Notes under the pieces: model-generated
Database searches by the model: none
Told to the model about the DNA's origin: nothing
Seen by the model: the letters and a program-made list of their open reading frames with translations, nothing else
Shown: piece after piece, positions 35,304-44,004 of the stretch
Numbering within the stretch: position 1 is the first letter of the stretch
How the letters are laid out: every line of letters starts with the position of its first letter
Program-made: the position numbers and the translations under genes
Origin: Marinomonas sp. MED121
GTDB lineage: Bacteria > Pseudomonadota > Gammaproteobacteria > Pseudomonadales > Marinomonadaceae
Length of the DNA: 64,000 bases
Direction of reading: 5' to 3'
NCBI RefSeq assembly: GCF_000153025.1
Contig: NZ_CH672429.1
Coordinates: 671,079-735,078 of the forward strand

Positions 35304-35513
35304 TCAATTCGTTTCATCTTTTGCGACACCTAGATCGCATTTTTTGCAGTTTAAACGATGGCCTAACATATTATTTCGTCCTTCTTCTGTAATCACCCAA
35401 GGGCGATTGATAAAAGGGGGTTTGTGACGCACATGTTGAAAATGACCACAGACTAACACCGCAACCCAATCACCTTCTTCGTCGAGATGATAAGCCTTAA
35501 TCGCTTGTTTCAA
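35304..35513 (-). CDS. DUF3565 domain protein
   Basis: A 69-residue small protein with the DUF3565 pattern: LVCGHFQHVRHKPPFINRPW, then EGRNNMLGHRLNCKKCDLG. The Cys and His (CGH, HVRH, CKKC) suggest a metal-binding, perhaps zinc-ribbon-like fold. Function unknown. It follows rsuA by 14 bases on the same strand, suggesting co-transcription, and is convergent with the chemoreceptor gene 12 bases away. Confidence 0.85.
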   Translation of the reverse strand: MKQAIKAYHLDEEGDWVAVLVCGHFQHVRHKPPFINRPWVITEEGRNNMLGHRLNCKKCDLGVAKDETN

Positions 35514-35527
35514 GGTTTCTCCTAATC

Positions 35528-36220
35528 TTAAGGGGCACTAAAACTGGCAACTTCGGCCTCAGTGAGATAACGCCACTGGCCTTCAGCGACATCTAGCGTC
35601 ACTGAGCCTATTGCTTGTCGATGTAAGCGAACAACACGATTACCTAAAGCCGCGAACATACGCTTCACCTGATGGAATTTACCTTGGGTAATACCCAGCA
35701 CCACATTCTTATCATCAATAAAAGTCAGCCTTGCTGGTAGAGTAAGTTCTGCCTCACCCTGCAACTTTAGTCCATATTTAAATTGCTCAATTGCGCTCTC
35801 GTCAAGTGTCTGAGACAGGCTCACTCGATACTCTTTAACACACTGTTTTTCTGGTCTTGTGATATTAAACGACCAATGACCGTCATCGGTAATCAAGACC
35901 ATGCCGGTGGTATCAACATCGAGACGGCCAACAATATGTAATTCATCAAGATACTCAATATCGAGAAAGTTAAAAAGGGAGGGATAATTTTCATCAAGGT
36001 TGGAACAAATAGTATTAGCAGGCTTATGAAATAAGATATAGCGAAACGGTCTCAAATAGAGCAAACGATTATCAAGCCTAACCTGATTGTTTGCATGAAC
36101 TTGCGCTTTGATATCACAGACGATGTCATTATTAATTTTGACTATGCCGGCTTGAATTTGGGCTTGGGCTTGTTCTTTATTAAGGTTAGTACTCTTACAA
36201 ATAAATTTATCTAGTCGCAT
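35528..36220 (-). CDS. rsuA: 16S rRNA pseudouridine(516) synthase
   Basis: The 230-residue enzyme has an N-terminal S4 RNA-binding domain (MRLDKFICKSTNLNKEQAQA) and the RsuA/RluB catalytic domain with the active-site Asp101 in HIVGRLDVDTTG, matching Asp102 of the E. coli enzyme. Later parts include the TRPEKQCVKEYRVSL strand and QGKFHQVKRMFAALG, both typical. It makes one pseudouridine in the small-subunit rRNA. Starts at ATG 36220; the next gene upstream on the strand begins at 36536. Confidence 0.93.
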   Translation of the reverse strand: MRLDKFICKSTNLNKEQAQAQIQAGIVKINNDIVCDIKAQVHANNQVRLDNRLLYLRPFRYILFHKPANTICSNLDENYPSLFNFLDIEYLDELHIVGRLDVDTTGMVLITDDGHWSFNITRPEKQCVKEYRVSLSQTLDESAIEQFKYGLKLQGEAELTLPARLTFIDDKNVVLGITQGKFHQVKRMFAALGNRVVRLHRQAIGSVTLDVAEGQWRYLTEAEVASFSAP

Positions 36221-36260
36221 TAACCTTATCTCTAACTTGGCTATCTGTGGTTAAAAAGTG

Positions 36261-36536
36261 CTATGTGGATTGGTTTAATAACTTTATCCTCATCTCTTCC
36301 GCTTTTCGCTGTGGTGTCATCTCTTCATAAAGTTTAATGACTTGAATACGACAGGCTTCATGGTTTTCTTCTGATCTTTGCCAGCAACTTTTTTCATTTC
36401 CTTTAAGACAATAATCTAAAAAAGAAACGGCTAACTTCTGACATTTTTTAAAGTCATGGCTGGTCGGTGAAGCGAACGCTAGATTAGTTAAGCTAATAAA
36501 CATTATATAAATCAGTACGGTTTTTATTTTTCTCAC
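36261..36536 (-). CDS. Small exported protein with four cysteines
   Basis: The 91-residue protein has a clear signal peptide (MRKIKTVLIYIMFISLTNLA, cleaved after FA-S near residue 22). The mature chain of about 69 residues has four Cys at spacing C-x10-C-x7-C-x10-C (KKCQKL, YCLKG, SCWQR, ACRIQ), suggesting two disulfides in a small helical hairpin fold. I do not recognise the family. It is encoded 40 bases upstream of rsuA on the same strand; a functional tie to rsuA is unlikely. Confidence 0.65.
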   Translation of the reverse strand: MRKIKTVLIYIMFISLTNLAFASPTSHDFKKCQKLAVSFLDYCLKGNEKSCWQRSEENHEACRIQVIKLYEEMTPQRKAEEMRIKLLNQST

Positions 36537-36583
36537 TGATCACACCTCTTTGTTCTCTTAAAAAAGGAACTCAAAAATCAACA

Positions 36584-37006
36584 TCAAAAAACGGACACCA
36601 TTTTTTGTAATATTCTAATTAATTCTGCCTCTTCCTCTGCTTCTAAGCAACTGAGCATCTCCTGATTTACTGATATGGGGAGCGGCGTAATGGTTTTTTT
36701 AGTGGCTCTGCCTTTTTCAGTTAAGTAAATACGAAAGCTACGACGACTCTTCGGGTCGGCTCGCCTTTCTACTAACCCTAAGTTTTCAAGCTTATCTAAA
36801 GTACGGGTTGTCGTTGAATTTTCCACCTTTGATTTCGCTGCAATTTCACTTTGTGTCACTCCTTCTTCTTCCCAAAGGCACATCAAGGTTGGCCAAAGTG
36901 CAACAGTTAAGTTATGCGCTTTTAATTGGGCTTCTAGCTTTTTAGCAGCTTGGCTTGCTAACACATTTATCATCCAGCCAAAGCTGGTCTCTCGATCAAA
37001 TTCCAT
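36584..37006 (-). CDS. MarR family transcription regulator
   Basis: The 140-residue protein has the MarR winged-helix dimer: N-terminal helix MINVLASQAAKKLEAQLKAH, HTH with GVTQSEIAAKSKVENSTTTR, the wing with ERRADPKSRRSFRIYLTEKG, and a C-terminal dimer helix. MarR proteins repress stress or drug-response genes until a ligand or oxidation releases them. It is divergent from a small membrane protein gene, with the inverted repeat GTTGC-ATAA-GCAAC between them at 37170-37183, likely its operator. Confidence 0.88.
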   Translation of the reverse strand: MEFDRETSFGWMINVLASQAAKKLEAQLKAHNLTVALWPTLMCLWEEEGVTQSEIAAKSKVENSTTTRTLDKLENLGLVERRADPKSRRSFRIYLTEKGRATKKTITPLPISVNQEMLSCLEAEEEAELIRILQKMVSVF

Positions 37007-37169
37007 TCGTTTTCCTAACCATTATTGGGGAAAAAAGGCCCATATATTAAGGAGCCTAACATTCAAGAAGTCAAAAAATATCGCTAAAACTTATCTTTTA
37101 ATGCTTTATCTCTACTAATGAAAAGCAAAAAAATACCTGAATGCAAGTATAAATATTTGACAAACAATA

Positions 37170-37183
37170 GTTGCATAAGCAAC
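37170..37183. promoter_or_regulatory. Inverted repeat in the MarR/membrane gene region
   Basis: GTTGC (37170-37174) and GCAAC (37179-37183) surround ATAA, and a second TTGCATAA follows at 37186. TTGACA (37157-37162) lies just upstream and may serve as a -35 box. MarR proteins bind TTGC/GCAA-type dyads in such gaps, so this is a candidate operator for the 36584-37006 gene and its divergent neighbour. Confidence 0.5.
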
Positions 37184-37218
37184 AATTGCATAATCAAATA
37201 TATTATATAGGCTTAATT

Positions 37219-37686
37219 ATGAAAAATTTAACAGCACTTGTTCATAAAACATCCGCCCTCATTTGCTTTATTTTAATCGCCTGCTTTTTTAGTAGCTCAT
37301 TGCTATTTGACATGTTTGGCAATCAAGAATCCGTTTTAATCGTTAAAAATGGCATTTTTTATAGCATCTGGTTACTCATCCCTTTAATGGCAATCACAGG
37401 TATGACAGGGGTAAAAATGGCCCCCAAAGTCACTTCTGGCCCTATTGGTGCAAAGAAAAAACGGATGCCATTGGTTGCATTAAACGGTCTCCTTATTCTC
37501 TTACCTGCCGCCTATTTTTTAAGGGAGCTTGCCTTAAACGGTGAATTTAATAGCCTCTACTATGCCATTCAAACCCTTGAACTGTTTGCAGGCTTTATTA
37601 ATTTAACCTTAATGAGTTTAAATATTCGCGATGCAATGGCATTAAAAAAAGGAAGCCAGAAAGAGAGAAAGCCTCTCTCTTCTTAA
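37219..37686 (+). CDS. Four-helix membrane protein of unknown function
   Basis: A 155-residue inner-membrane protein with four helices (about residues 8-30, 45-70, 88-105 and 120-145) and a positive loop (GAKKKRMP) near residue 80. I do not recognise a named family. ATG at 37219 was chosen because the hydrophobic pattern begins there; an upstream in-frame start at 37171 would add 16 polar residues that cover the operator. It is divergent from the MarR gene and so a probable target. Confidence 0.65.
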   Translation: MKNLTALVHKTSALICFILIACFFSSSLLFDMFGNQESVLIVKNGIFYSIWLLIPLMAITGMTGVKMAPKVTSGPIGAKKKRMPLVALNGLLILLPAAYFLRELALNGEFNSLYYAIQTLELFAGFINLTLMSLNIRDAMALKKGSQKERKPLSS

Positions 37687-37711
37687 GAGCGTAAAAAGCA
37701 CTCAATGAAAA

Positions 37712-38617
37712 CTAAAATCTGGCATGTAAAAATTCGATAAATGTACGAATTTGGACAGGGACAAATTTTGACTGCGCATATTGAGCAACAATATCCCCTT
37801 GGTATCTTTCCAAGACCTGCCAATCGGATAAAATAGGAATGAGCTCACCCCTTGCTATCGTTTCTTGAATAGCAAAGTCAGGAAAGCTTGCAATGCCAAG
37901 GCCCCTCAATGCTGCATCACGTCTGATTTGAGTGTGATTAACTGAGAAGGCTTCAGCCACTTGAACCTTGATTTTTTCACCGCCTTTTTGAAAACGCCAA
38001 ATATCATCTCCCGCCACTTCTCCTAGGGTGATGCAATCATGCTGTGTTAAATCATCAGGGGTTTTAGGTATGCCATTTTTGGCCAAATAATCGGGGCTGG
38101 CACATAAGATGAGCGTGGTTGTCGATAAATGTTTAGCCACTAGACCTTCAATTGGATGCTGGGTAAAGTGAATAATCACGTCAACCTCGTCACTGATTGG
38201 ATCAATAAAATGATCAACCGCCATAAGCTTCACTCTGACTTTAGGATAAGCCTCAGCAAAATCTAAAGCTATTGGGCTAATGACCTGTTTTGCAAAGGCT
38301 TTCGGTGCTGCAACACGCAATACACCAGACACTTCTCCAGCCATAGACTGGGCCACATTTGCCGCTAGCTTGGCCGACGCTAACATGGACTGGCATTGCT
38401 CAAAGACTTGTGCCCCTTTCGGGTTAAGTTTGACTTTTCGCGTGGTCCTTTCTAACAGCTTGGTACCAAATGCCGCTTCCAATTTGGCAATAGAACGACT
38501 GATTGAAGAGGGAGCTAAATTCAGCTTTTCACCCGCTTTAGAGAAGCTCTCATGCTCAACCACTGCCACAAAAACAGCCATTTCTGTTAATAAAGAGATC
38601 ACCTCATTTGTATCCAT
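37712..38617 (-). CDS. LysR family regulator
   Basis: The 301-residue LysR protein has the HTH (FVAVVEHESFSKAGEKLNLA, PSSISRSIAKLEAAFG) from about residue 15 to 50 and a PBP-like ligand domain after 95. The subgroup (LNPKGAQVFEQCQ at the HTH end, SVNHTQIRRDAAL late) is that of the many paralogous regulators that control nearby transporters or oxidoreductases in this family. It is divergent from a DMT exporter gene at 38743 with a 125-base gap and so likely controls it. Confidence 0.88.
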   Translation of the reverse strand: MDTNEVISLLTEMAVFVAVVEHESFSKAGEKLNLAPSSISRSIAKLEAAFGTKLLERTTRKVKLNPKGAQVFEQCQSMLASAKLAANVAQSMAGEVSGVLRVAAPKAFAKQVISPIALDFAEAYPKVRVKLMAVDHFIDPISDEVDVIIHFTQHPIEGLVAKHLSTTTLILCASPDYLAKNGIPKTPDDLTQHDCITLGEVAGDDIWRFQKGGEKIKVQVAEAFSVNHTQIRRDAALRGLGIASFPDFAIQETIARGELIPILSDWQVLERYQGDIVAQYAQSKFVPVQIRTFIEFLHARF

Positions 38618-38742
38618 AACACAATTATCCTTTGCATTTTTACTAGATTATCTCCTTGAAGTTATTAATTAACCTATCTCTTGTCAATCCACCTTATTTA
38701 TTTCCCTCAGCTTGAAGGACATAAATCGATCAAGAGACGCTT

Positions 38743-39651
38743 ATGAAAAGCTTAACCATGACTCACCCTGTACTCAGATTCTTCGTTAAAGAAGAGCTGC
38801 TCTTATTGCTCGTTGCCCTATTCTGGGGAACCAGTTATGGACTCACCAAGTCTGCTTTAATCTACACTTCCGTACTTTTATTCATCGCCATTCGCTTTCT
38901 TTCAACCCATTTAATATTGCTTTATGTCACTGTGAAGGACTTTAAGGCAGGGCTTAACAAAGATTGGCCGATAGCTTTACCCACAGGCTTTTTACTCTTA
39001 GGTATTTTTTGTTGTGAAGTCTATGGGGTCTCTCTCACTAGCGCAGCCAATGCCGCTTTTTTAATCAGCCTTTCCATCATAATTACAGCTGGCTTAGAAG
39101 GCTTTTTATCCAAACAGAAAGTGGATAAAAGGCTCTATTTATTAGCCTTCATGAGCCTTATAGGTGTGATCGCACTCACCTATAAAGGCGGTTTGGATAT
39201 CACCATGAATCAGGGAGATTGGCTAATTTTAGGGGCGGCTTTTCTAAGAGGATTAATGGTCATTCTCACTAAAGCTTTATGCCAGAATAAAGCAATTACC
39301 AACTTAAGCTTAACCTCGATTCAATCTCTTATTGTGGGTTTGGGTGCGTTAGCCTTGGCCTTTATCAGTCTATCAATAGAACACATACAGCTGCCGAAAG
39401 ATCCCCGTTTTTGGCTGATCAGCCTGTACTTAGTACTCTTTTGCACTCTCTTCGCTTTTTTCATTCAAAACTACGCAGTACGTCGAATTTCAGCGACCAA
39501 GGTATCACTACTCATGGGAAGCGAGCCTTTATTTGGCGCCCTATTTGCCATTATCTTCTTAGGAGAAGGCTTTACCTGGGTACAAGCAATAGGCGGTACC
39601 CTCATTTTTATCAGTATCAGTTACGCCACTCAAATGAAGCATCAAAGCTAA
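38743..39651 (+). CDS. DMT superfamily transporter (EamA domain)
   Basis: The 302-residue protein has ten predicted membrane helices in two EamA halves: ALFWGTSYGLTKSALIYTSV in the first, and GEGFTWVQAIGGTLIFISIS at the end of the second. DMT exporters of this type move amino acids, metabolites or drugs out of the cell. No signal for the substrate is seen. ATG at 38743 fits the N terminus; another Met five codons on is possible. It is divergent from its likely LysR regulator and convergent with another LysR gene at 39670. Confidence 0.87.
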   Translation: MKSLTMTHPVLRFFVKEELLLLLVALFWGTSYGLTKSALIYTSVLLFIAIRFLSTHLILLYVTVKDFKAGLNKDWPIALPTGFLLLGIFCCEVYGVSLTSAANAAFLISLSIIITAGLEGFLSKQKVDKRLYLLAFMSLIGVIALTYKGGLDITMNQGDWLILGAAFLRGLMVILTKALCQNKAITNLSLTSIQSLIVGLGALALAFISLSIEHIQLPKDPRFWLISLYLVLFCTLFAFFIQNYAVRRISATKVSLLMGSEPLFGALFAIIFLGEGFTWVQAIGGTLIFISISYATQMKHQS

Positions 39652-39669
39652 ACCTTGCTAATAAGGAGT

Positions 39670-40575
39670 TTAATAGGTCGCTAATTTTGCTAAATGAGAC
39701 TTTAAATAATCGAGCAAGAGCCTGAGTTTTTTAGTCTCGCCTGTCCCTGGAGGAAATACCGCATAGAGTTCGATGTCAGATAATTTATAAGAGGCTAATA
39801 CTCGTTCTAGTTTTCCGGCTTTGATTTTAGGGCCAGCATCATACAAGGGAACTCGCCCTATACCTTGGCCCGCTTCAATAAAGGCAGTACGTGCTGCGGC
39901 ATTATTAGTGCTAATGCTGCCGCTAACCTTGATATCAAAAAAACGGTTCCCCTTAGTTAAACTCACGCTATTTGCCGCTAATTTGTAAACAACCCAATCA
40001 TGCTGAACCAAGTCGTCTGGCGTATTAGGTCGCCCTTGTTTATTGAGGTATGAAGGGGCAGCACATAAACAGTTTTGCAGACTGGCAAGCTTACTTGCCT
40101 GTAAACCTGAGTCTGTTAACTCGGCCCCACGAATCGCCAAATCGATACCTTGTTTCATGATATTAACCACGTCATCACTTAGCATGAGGTCGAGCTCTAT
40201 TTTTGGGTAAAGGTCTCGAAAGCCATTTAGAGCAGGCACGATAAGCTGTAACCCAACATTCACAGGACAAGTGATTTTAAGCAAACCTTCTGGCTCGTCT
40301 TTTAGGTTTTCAATGGCTTGGTTGGCCTCATGGGCTTGTTGAGCAATAACGCGACACCTTTGATAATAAACCTCCCCCTCTTGGGTTAAGCCTATTGAAC
40401 GAGTGGATCGGTTAAGGAGTTTCACACCTAGTTGCTGTTCTAGCTTTTTAAGGTGGTAGCTGACTACCGCTCTTGATAAAGATAGGTGCTTGGCGGCACC
40501 CACCAAGCTTCCCTGCTCTACAACTTGAGCAAACACCACCATACTTTTTAGTTGCTCAAATGACACATCCATCAC
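39670..40575 (-). CDS. LysR family regulator
   Basis: The 301-residue LysR-type protein has HTH FAQVVEQGSLVGAAKHLSLS then RAVVSYHLKKLEQQLG at about residues 13-48 and the LTQEGEVYYQRCR connection. Its ligand domain ends GTGETKKLRLLLDYLKSHL. It is divergent from the DJ-1-type gene at 40780, so control of that gene is likely. The intergenic part holds a 13-base tandem repeat just before its start and an inverted CAATGA/TCATTG pair. Confidence 0.87.
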   Translation of the reverse strand: MMDVSFEQLKSMVVFAQVVEQGSLVGAAKHLSLSRAVVSYHLKKLEQQLGVKLLNRSTRSIGLTQEGEVYYQRCRVIAQQAHEANQAIENLKDEPEGLLKITCPVNVGLQLIVPALNGFRDLYPKIELDLMLSDDVVNIMKQGIDLAIRGAELTDSGLQASKLASLQNCLCAAPSYLNKQGRPNTPDDLVQHDWVVYKLAANSVSLTKGNRFFDIKVSGSISTNNAAARTAFIEAGQGIGRVPLYDAGPKIKAGKLERVLASYKLSDIELYAVFPPGTGETKKLRLLLDYLKSHLAKLATY

Positions 40576-40603
40576 CTTACCTCACATCTGTAAATCTAAT
40601 AGG

Positions 40604-40641
40604 GCTTTTATTAAGCGCTTTTATTAAGGGCTTTTATTTAA
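40604..40641. repeat. 13-bp tandem repeat before the LysR gene at 39670
   Basis: GCTTTTATTAAGC, GCTTTTATTAAGG and a partial GCTTTTATTT follow each other. The array sits 29 bases upstream of the LysR start codon at 40575, in its leader or promoter. Confidence 0.8.
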
Positions 40642-40674
40642 AAGCGTCACACCCAATTGTATCAATAATTAAAC

Positions 40675-40700
40675 CAATGAAGTCAAATTTACTCTCATTG
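40675..40700. promoter_or_regulatory. Inverted repeat between LysR and DJ-1-type genes
   Basis: CAATGA (40675-40680) and TCATTG (40695-40700) form a dyad with a 14-base spacer, about 80 bases before the DJ-1-type start. The span fits a LysR operator with T-N11-A-like symmetry. Confidence 0.4.
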
Positions 40701-40779
40701 TTAAATATACCTCTTAGCTCTAAACTGCCTGTCATTCGATATGTATATTTAAATTTTTAACAATTATTAGGATAAAAAC

Positions 40780-41463
40780 ATGACAACTAAATCCGTACTT
40801 ATGGTGCTAACCTCCCATTCAGAGTTAGGTAATACAGGCGAAAAAACAGGTTTTTGGGTAGAAGAGTTTGCAGCCCCTTATTACGCTTTTATTGATGCAG
40901 GCATTGAAGTTACTTTAGCGTCTCCAGCAGGTGGCCAGCCACCCATTGATCCGAAAAGCGAACTAGCAGACTTTCAAACCGATGCGACGCGCCGTTTTGA
41001 TGCTGATAGCGACACTCAAGCAAAACTGGCTAATAGCCTAGTCTTAGCCGACATAAAACAAGATGAGTTTGATGGTGTTTTCTACCCAGGTGGCCATGGT
41101 CCATTATGGGATTTAACCGATAATACTGACTCGATTCGTTTATTAGAAAGTTTTGTAGCGGCTCAAAAACCAATTGCTGCGGTTTGTCACGCCAGCGCCG
41201 CTTTTCTAAACCTGAAAGATGCTGAAGGTGAATACCTAGTAAAAGGCAAAGCGGTAACAGGTTTTAGTAATACCGAAGAAGATGCCGTGCAGCTAACAGA
41301 TATCGTGCCTTTCTTATTAGAAGATGAGTTGATTAAGCGCGGCGCTCACTATCAAAAAAAGGATGACTGGCACGTATTCACATTAGAAGATGGCTTAGTT
41401 ATCACAGGCCAAAACCCTGCAAGTTCAGAGCAAGCGGCTGAAAAGTTAATTGCACGTATTTAG
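40780..41463 (+). CDS. DJ-1/PfpI family protein (Hsp31-like glyoxalase/chaperone)
   Basis: The 227-residue protein has the class I glutamine-amidotransferase-like fold with Cys136 and His137 in AAVCHASAAFLN, the nucleophile elbow of the family, and Glu29 in GFWVEEFAAPYY. It keeps the Hsp31-type GGHGPLWDL loop. Relatives remove methylglyoxal adducts or act as holding chaperones under stress. The start ATG at 40780 is preceded by TTAGGATAAAA, a good ribosome-binding site. An 11-base stem-loop lies about 35 bases after the stop. A divergent LysR gene probably controls it. Confidence 0.88.
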   Translation: MTTKSVLMVLTSHSELGNTGEKTGFWVEEFAAPYYAFIDAGIEVTLASPAGGQPPIDPKSELADFQTDATRRFDADSDTQAKLANSLVLADIKQDEFDGVFYPGGHGPLWDLTDNTDSIRLLESFVAAQKPIAAVCHASAAFLNLKDAEGEYLVKGKAVTGFSNTEEDAVQLTDIVPFLLEDELIKRGAHYQKKDDWHVFTLEDGLVITGQNPASSEQAAEKLIARI

Positions 41464-41497
41464 TTTTTAACGTTAGCAGAAACCTCACTTACCTATG

Positions 41498-41526
41498 AAT
41501 CAGGTAGCTTCATTTGCTACCTGATT
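41498..41526 (+). terminator. Stem-loop after the DJ-1-type gene
   Basis: AATCAGGTAGC (41498-41508) pairs perfectly with GCTACCTGATT (41516-41526) around a seven-base loop. No T run follows, so it may be a factor-dependent terminator. Confidence 0.5.
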
Positions 41527-41715
41527 AAGAACCTATTAAGTCTATTTCTCCCACCCCCTTCGTCTCCTTCCTTTCGGTTTATCGCGGTCTATTTTTGAAC
41601 CATTAAAATTCATTTAAGCAACATTTGGATTAGTTTTAATCCGATATACTTAAAAAAATTCAACTTTGAGCACGGATTGCCTTTATTCAGACCATTTATC
41701 CATAGGAGGCAAACC

Positions 41716-42708
41716 ATGCCAACACAAGCAAAGAATATCCTTTTTACAGGAGGTACAGGTGGACTTGCCAAGGAAGCACTTAAGCTTTTACTAACTCAAA
41801 ATTTAGGTAAGATCACTGTTGCGGGCAGAAGTAAGAACAAACTAGAACAAGTTAAACAAGAGCTTGTGGCGGAATTAGGCACTGATATTGAGACAAAACT
41901 CAATTTTATTGCAGGTTTTGACATGACAAATCCAATTAAAATTCAAACGTCGATCAACCTTCTGCCCAGTCAACCTTTTGATATTATTTGCTTAGGGGCA
42001 GGTGGTGCTGTATTTGGTAATCAACGTCAAACCTTTTATTGGCAAGGCCAAGAGTATGAGAAGACACTTTTTCAAAATGTTATAGGTGGACATATCACAT
42101 TAGCTCACCTTCTAAAAAGACAGCTTATTTCTAATAATGCCCGAGTTGTTGTAATTGGTGGAGAAGGCGCGAGAGGCATAAAAGGTATGATAGCGAAACC
42201 TAGCTTCGATTCTGGTCAATCCCTAAGAGAGTATGTCTTTGCAAAATCACCAGAGAAATACAACCCAATGAATGCTTTGGGGACATCTAAACTCGTTGCT
42301 GCTTTGTGGTCTCAACATTTAAGTCACATTTGCCAACCTCACTTTGAGTCTATTTGGTTTACCCCTGGATTTATTTATGGAACAGGTGGCACATCAGGTT
42401 TACCAAAGTGGCAAGATTGGTTCGCACAAAAAGTCGTTTTCAAAATAATGTCTAAATTTGGAATGGCTCAAAGTCCAAACCTAGCAGCCAGAAAACTAGT
42501 CGCTTGCCTCGATGGCAGTATAGGTAAAAATGGTGACCTGCTTGGTGCTCCTGAAGGTAAAACAATTGGCCCTATTACAGATCAAAAACCTATGAACAAA
42601 GCCTTTACTGATAAAGCCCTTCAAGCTGAGCTTTGGTCAATTTTAACAGCACTCTATCCCATTGATTTCGACTATCTAACAGATAAAGAAGAGGTTAAAT
42701 ATGCTTAA
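41716..42708 (+). CDS. NAD(P)-binding SDR-like protein
   Basis: A 330-residue Rossmann-fold protein. The nucleotide loop TGGTGGLAKEALKLL lies near the N terminus; the first helix and GRSKNKLEQVKQELV follow. ALGTSKLVAALW in the middle resembles the SDR Ser/Lys region, but the Tyr of YxxxK is not clear. The C-terminal part is not typical of the classical SDRs. ATG at 41716 is chosen because a perfect AGGAGG lies seven bases upstream; the ATG-like start at 41677 lacks one. It overlaps the downstream DUF427 gene by eight bases, so the two are a tightly coupled pair. Confidence 0.75.
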   Translation: MPTQAKNILFTGGTGGLAKEALKLLLTQNLGKITVAGRSKNKLEQVKQELVAELGTDIETKLNFIAGFDMTNPIKIQTSINLLPSQPFDIICLGAGGAVFGNQRQTFYWQGQEYEKTLFQNVIGGHITLAHLLKRQLISNNARVVVIGGEGARGIKGMIAKPSFDSGQSLREYVFAKSPEKYNPMNALGTSKLVAALWSQHLSHICQPHFESIWFTPGFIYGTGGTSGLPKWQDWFAQKVVFKIMSKFGMAQSPNLAARKLVACLDGSIGKNGDLLGAPEGKTIGPITDQKPMNKAFTDKALQAELWSILTALYPIDFDYLTDKEEVKYA

Positions 42709-43078
42709 AAAGGCACCGGGATTTATCGATAATCCTCTTCATAAAATTGTTATCACGCCCTCAAATACAACCGCAAAGGTAAGCTATGAGGGACACGTTA
42801 TTGCGATGAGTAGTCATCTACTTATCTTGGATGAAGCAGGGCTAAGTAAGGTTGTTTATATTCCAGTAAAAGATATCAAGATGTCTCTCCTTGCTGAGAA
42901 TCAGCACAAAACCTATTGTCCTTATAAAGGGCATGCAAGCTACTGGTCCTTAATGCTTGAAAAAAAGACCATTGAAAATCTTGCTTGGGGCTATAAATCG
43001 CCATTCTTAGAATGTGAAAGCTTAATTAACCATCTCGCTTTTTATCAAAACAAAGTAGAAATCGAGCTTATTGGTTAA
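42701..43078 (+). CDS. DUF427 domain protein
   Basis: The 125-residue protein matches DUF427: HVIAMSSHLLILDEAGLSKV, IPVKDIKMSLLAENQHKTYC and KGHASYWSL, then AWGYKSPFLECESLINHLAF. Function unknown; members occur in many oxidoreductase neighbourhoods, often fused to or beside Rossmann-fold proteins, as here. It starts eight bases inside the end of the upstream gene. Its TAA stop at 43076-43078 is followed directly by the left end of the MITE-like element. Confidence 0.85.
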   Translation: MLKKAPGFIDNPLHKIVITPSNTTAKVSYEGHVIAMSSHLLILDEAGLSKVVYIPVKDIKMSLLAENQHKTYCPYKGHASYWSLMLEKKTIENLAWGYKSPFLECESLINHLAFYQNKVEIELIG

Positions 43079-43355
43079 GGAACCTGCGAATAAGTCCACC
43101 CGCCTCAGCGTGTGAATAAAAGCCGCTAGATTTATGGCGAGGGGCGCAACTTAATAGTCATTCTATTGATTAGGCCCTCAACGTAAAGATAGGGCTTTTA
43201 GGCCACGCCCTTCAAGTCTTTGAAAAGTAGTTAAGCGGCATTTCAGAAAACGTAACATTTTGAGTTGTTACTTCTCGAAAGATACCTACACTGATTTTCA
43301 ATTAATAAACGCAAAGTAGAGCAGACTGAGAAGAGGTGACTTAATCTCAGGTTCT
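43079..43355. mobile_element. MITE-like element, copy 2 (277 bp)
   Basis: Starts with GGAACCTGCGAATAAGTCC, one base shorter than copy 1 at 18981, and ends with GACTTAATCTCAGGTTCT, the mirrored terminal repeat with two changes. Shared inner blocks include GATTTATGGCGAGG, CCTCAACGTAAA, GGGCTTTTAG and GTTGTTACTTCTCGAAAG. Middle parts differ, so this copy has diverged. It fills exactly the space between the stop codons of the convergent genes at 42701 and 43356, with its hairpins probably working as a two-way terminator. Non-coding. Confidence 0.8.
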
Positions 43356-43973
43356 TTAGATCTCCATACCATCTAACAACATGTCTACCATTGCCTCTAA
43401 TTCATTAGGGGCTTTTCCTAGTTTGGCCATGGTTGCTGTTCCTTGCAATAACGTAAAAACCGCCAATGCTTTATCTTGGGGTGTTTGACTATGTCGTTCT
43501 GTTTTCGAGCCTGCTTGATGATGTGTTAAATGATGTTTGCTAAAAAAAGCATGCAAGGTGAATAAGGTATCTTCACCTGCTTTTTTAATACAAGACTCAG
43601 CCTGTTCAGGAAGATTATCTCCTTTTGCCTCGACGGAACAAAGGGATATAAAACATCCTCTGGGCGTGTCATCACGGCATTGATTTTCAATGCTTGCCAT
43701 GAGAAATGCTTTCAACCCTTGCTTTGGGCTAAGACTGTCATCTGATAAATAAACGACGGAAGGTGCTGCAAAGTGAGTCAAATAATATTCAGTCACTGCC
43801 AAGAAAAGGGCTTCTTTATTACCAAAAGTGGCATACATACTTGGTTTGTTAATTCCCATTGCCTGAATCAAATCGGTGAGTGAAGCACCCAGGTAGCCCT
43901 TTTTCCAGAATACCTTCATCGCCTCGACTAAGGCTTCTTGTTTATCAAACTCTTTCTTACGACCACCCGCCAT
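43356..43973 (-). CDS. TetR/AcrR family repressor
   Basis: The 205-residue protein has an N-terminal TetR HTH (FDKQEALVEAMKVFWKKGYL, GASLTDLIQAMGINKPSMYA) and a helical ligand/dimer domain with CRDDTPRGCFISLCSVEAKG. It is divergent from an SDR gene with two TACCG-type palindromes in between, so it most likely represses that gene and itself. The stop codon (TAA, complement at 43356-43358) directly abuts the MITE-like element. Confidence 0.9.
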   Translation of the reverse strand: MAGGRKKEFDKQEALVEAMKVFWKKGYLGASLTDLIQAMGINKPSMYATFGNKEALFLAVTEYYLTHFAAPSVVYLSDDSLSPKQGLKAFLMASIENQCRDDTPRGCFISLCSVEAKGDNLPEQAESCIKKAGEDTLFTLHAFFSKHHLTHHQAGSKTERHSQTPQDKALAVFTLLQGTATMAKLGKAPNELEAMVDMLLDGMEI

Positions 43974-44004
43974 ATTTGCCCCAAAATTATTTTTATCAAA
44001 CCAC

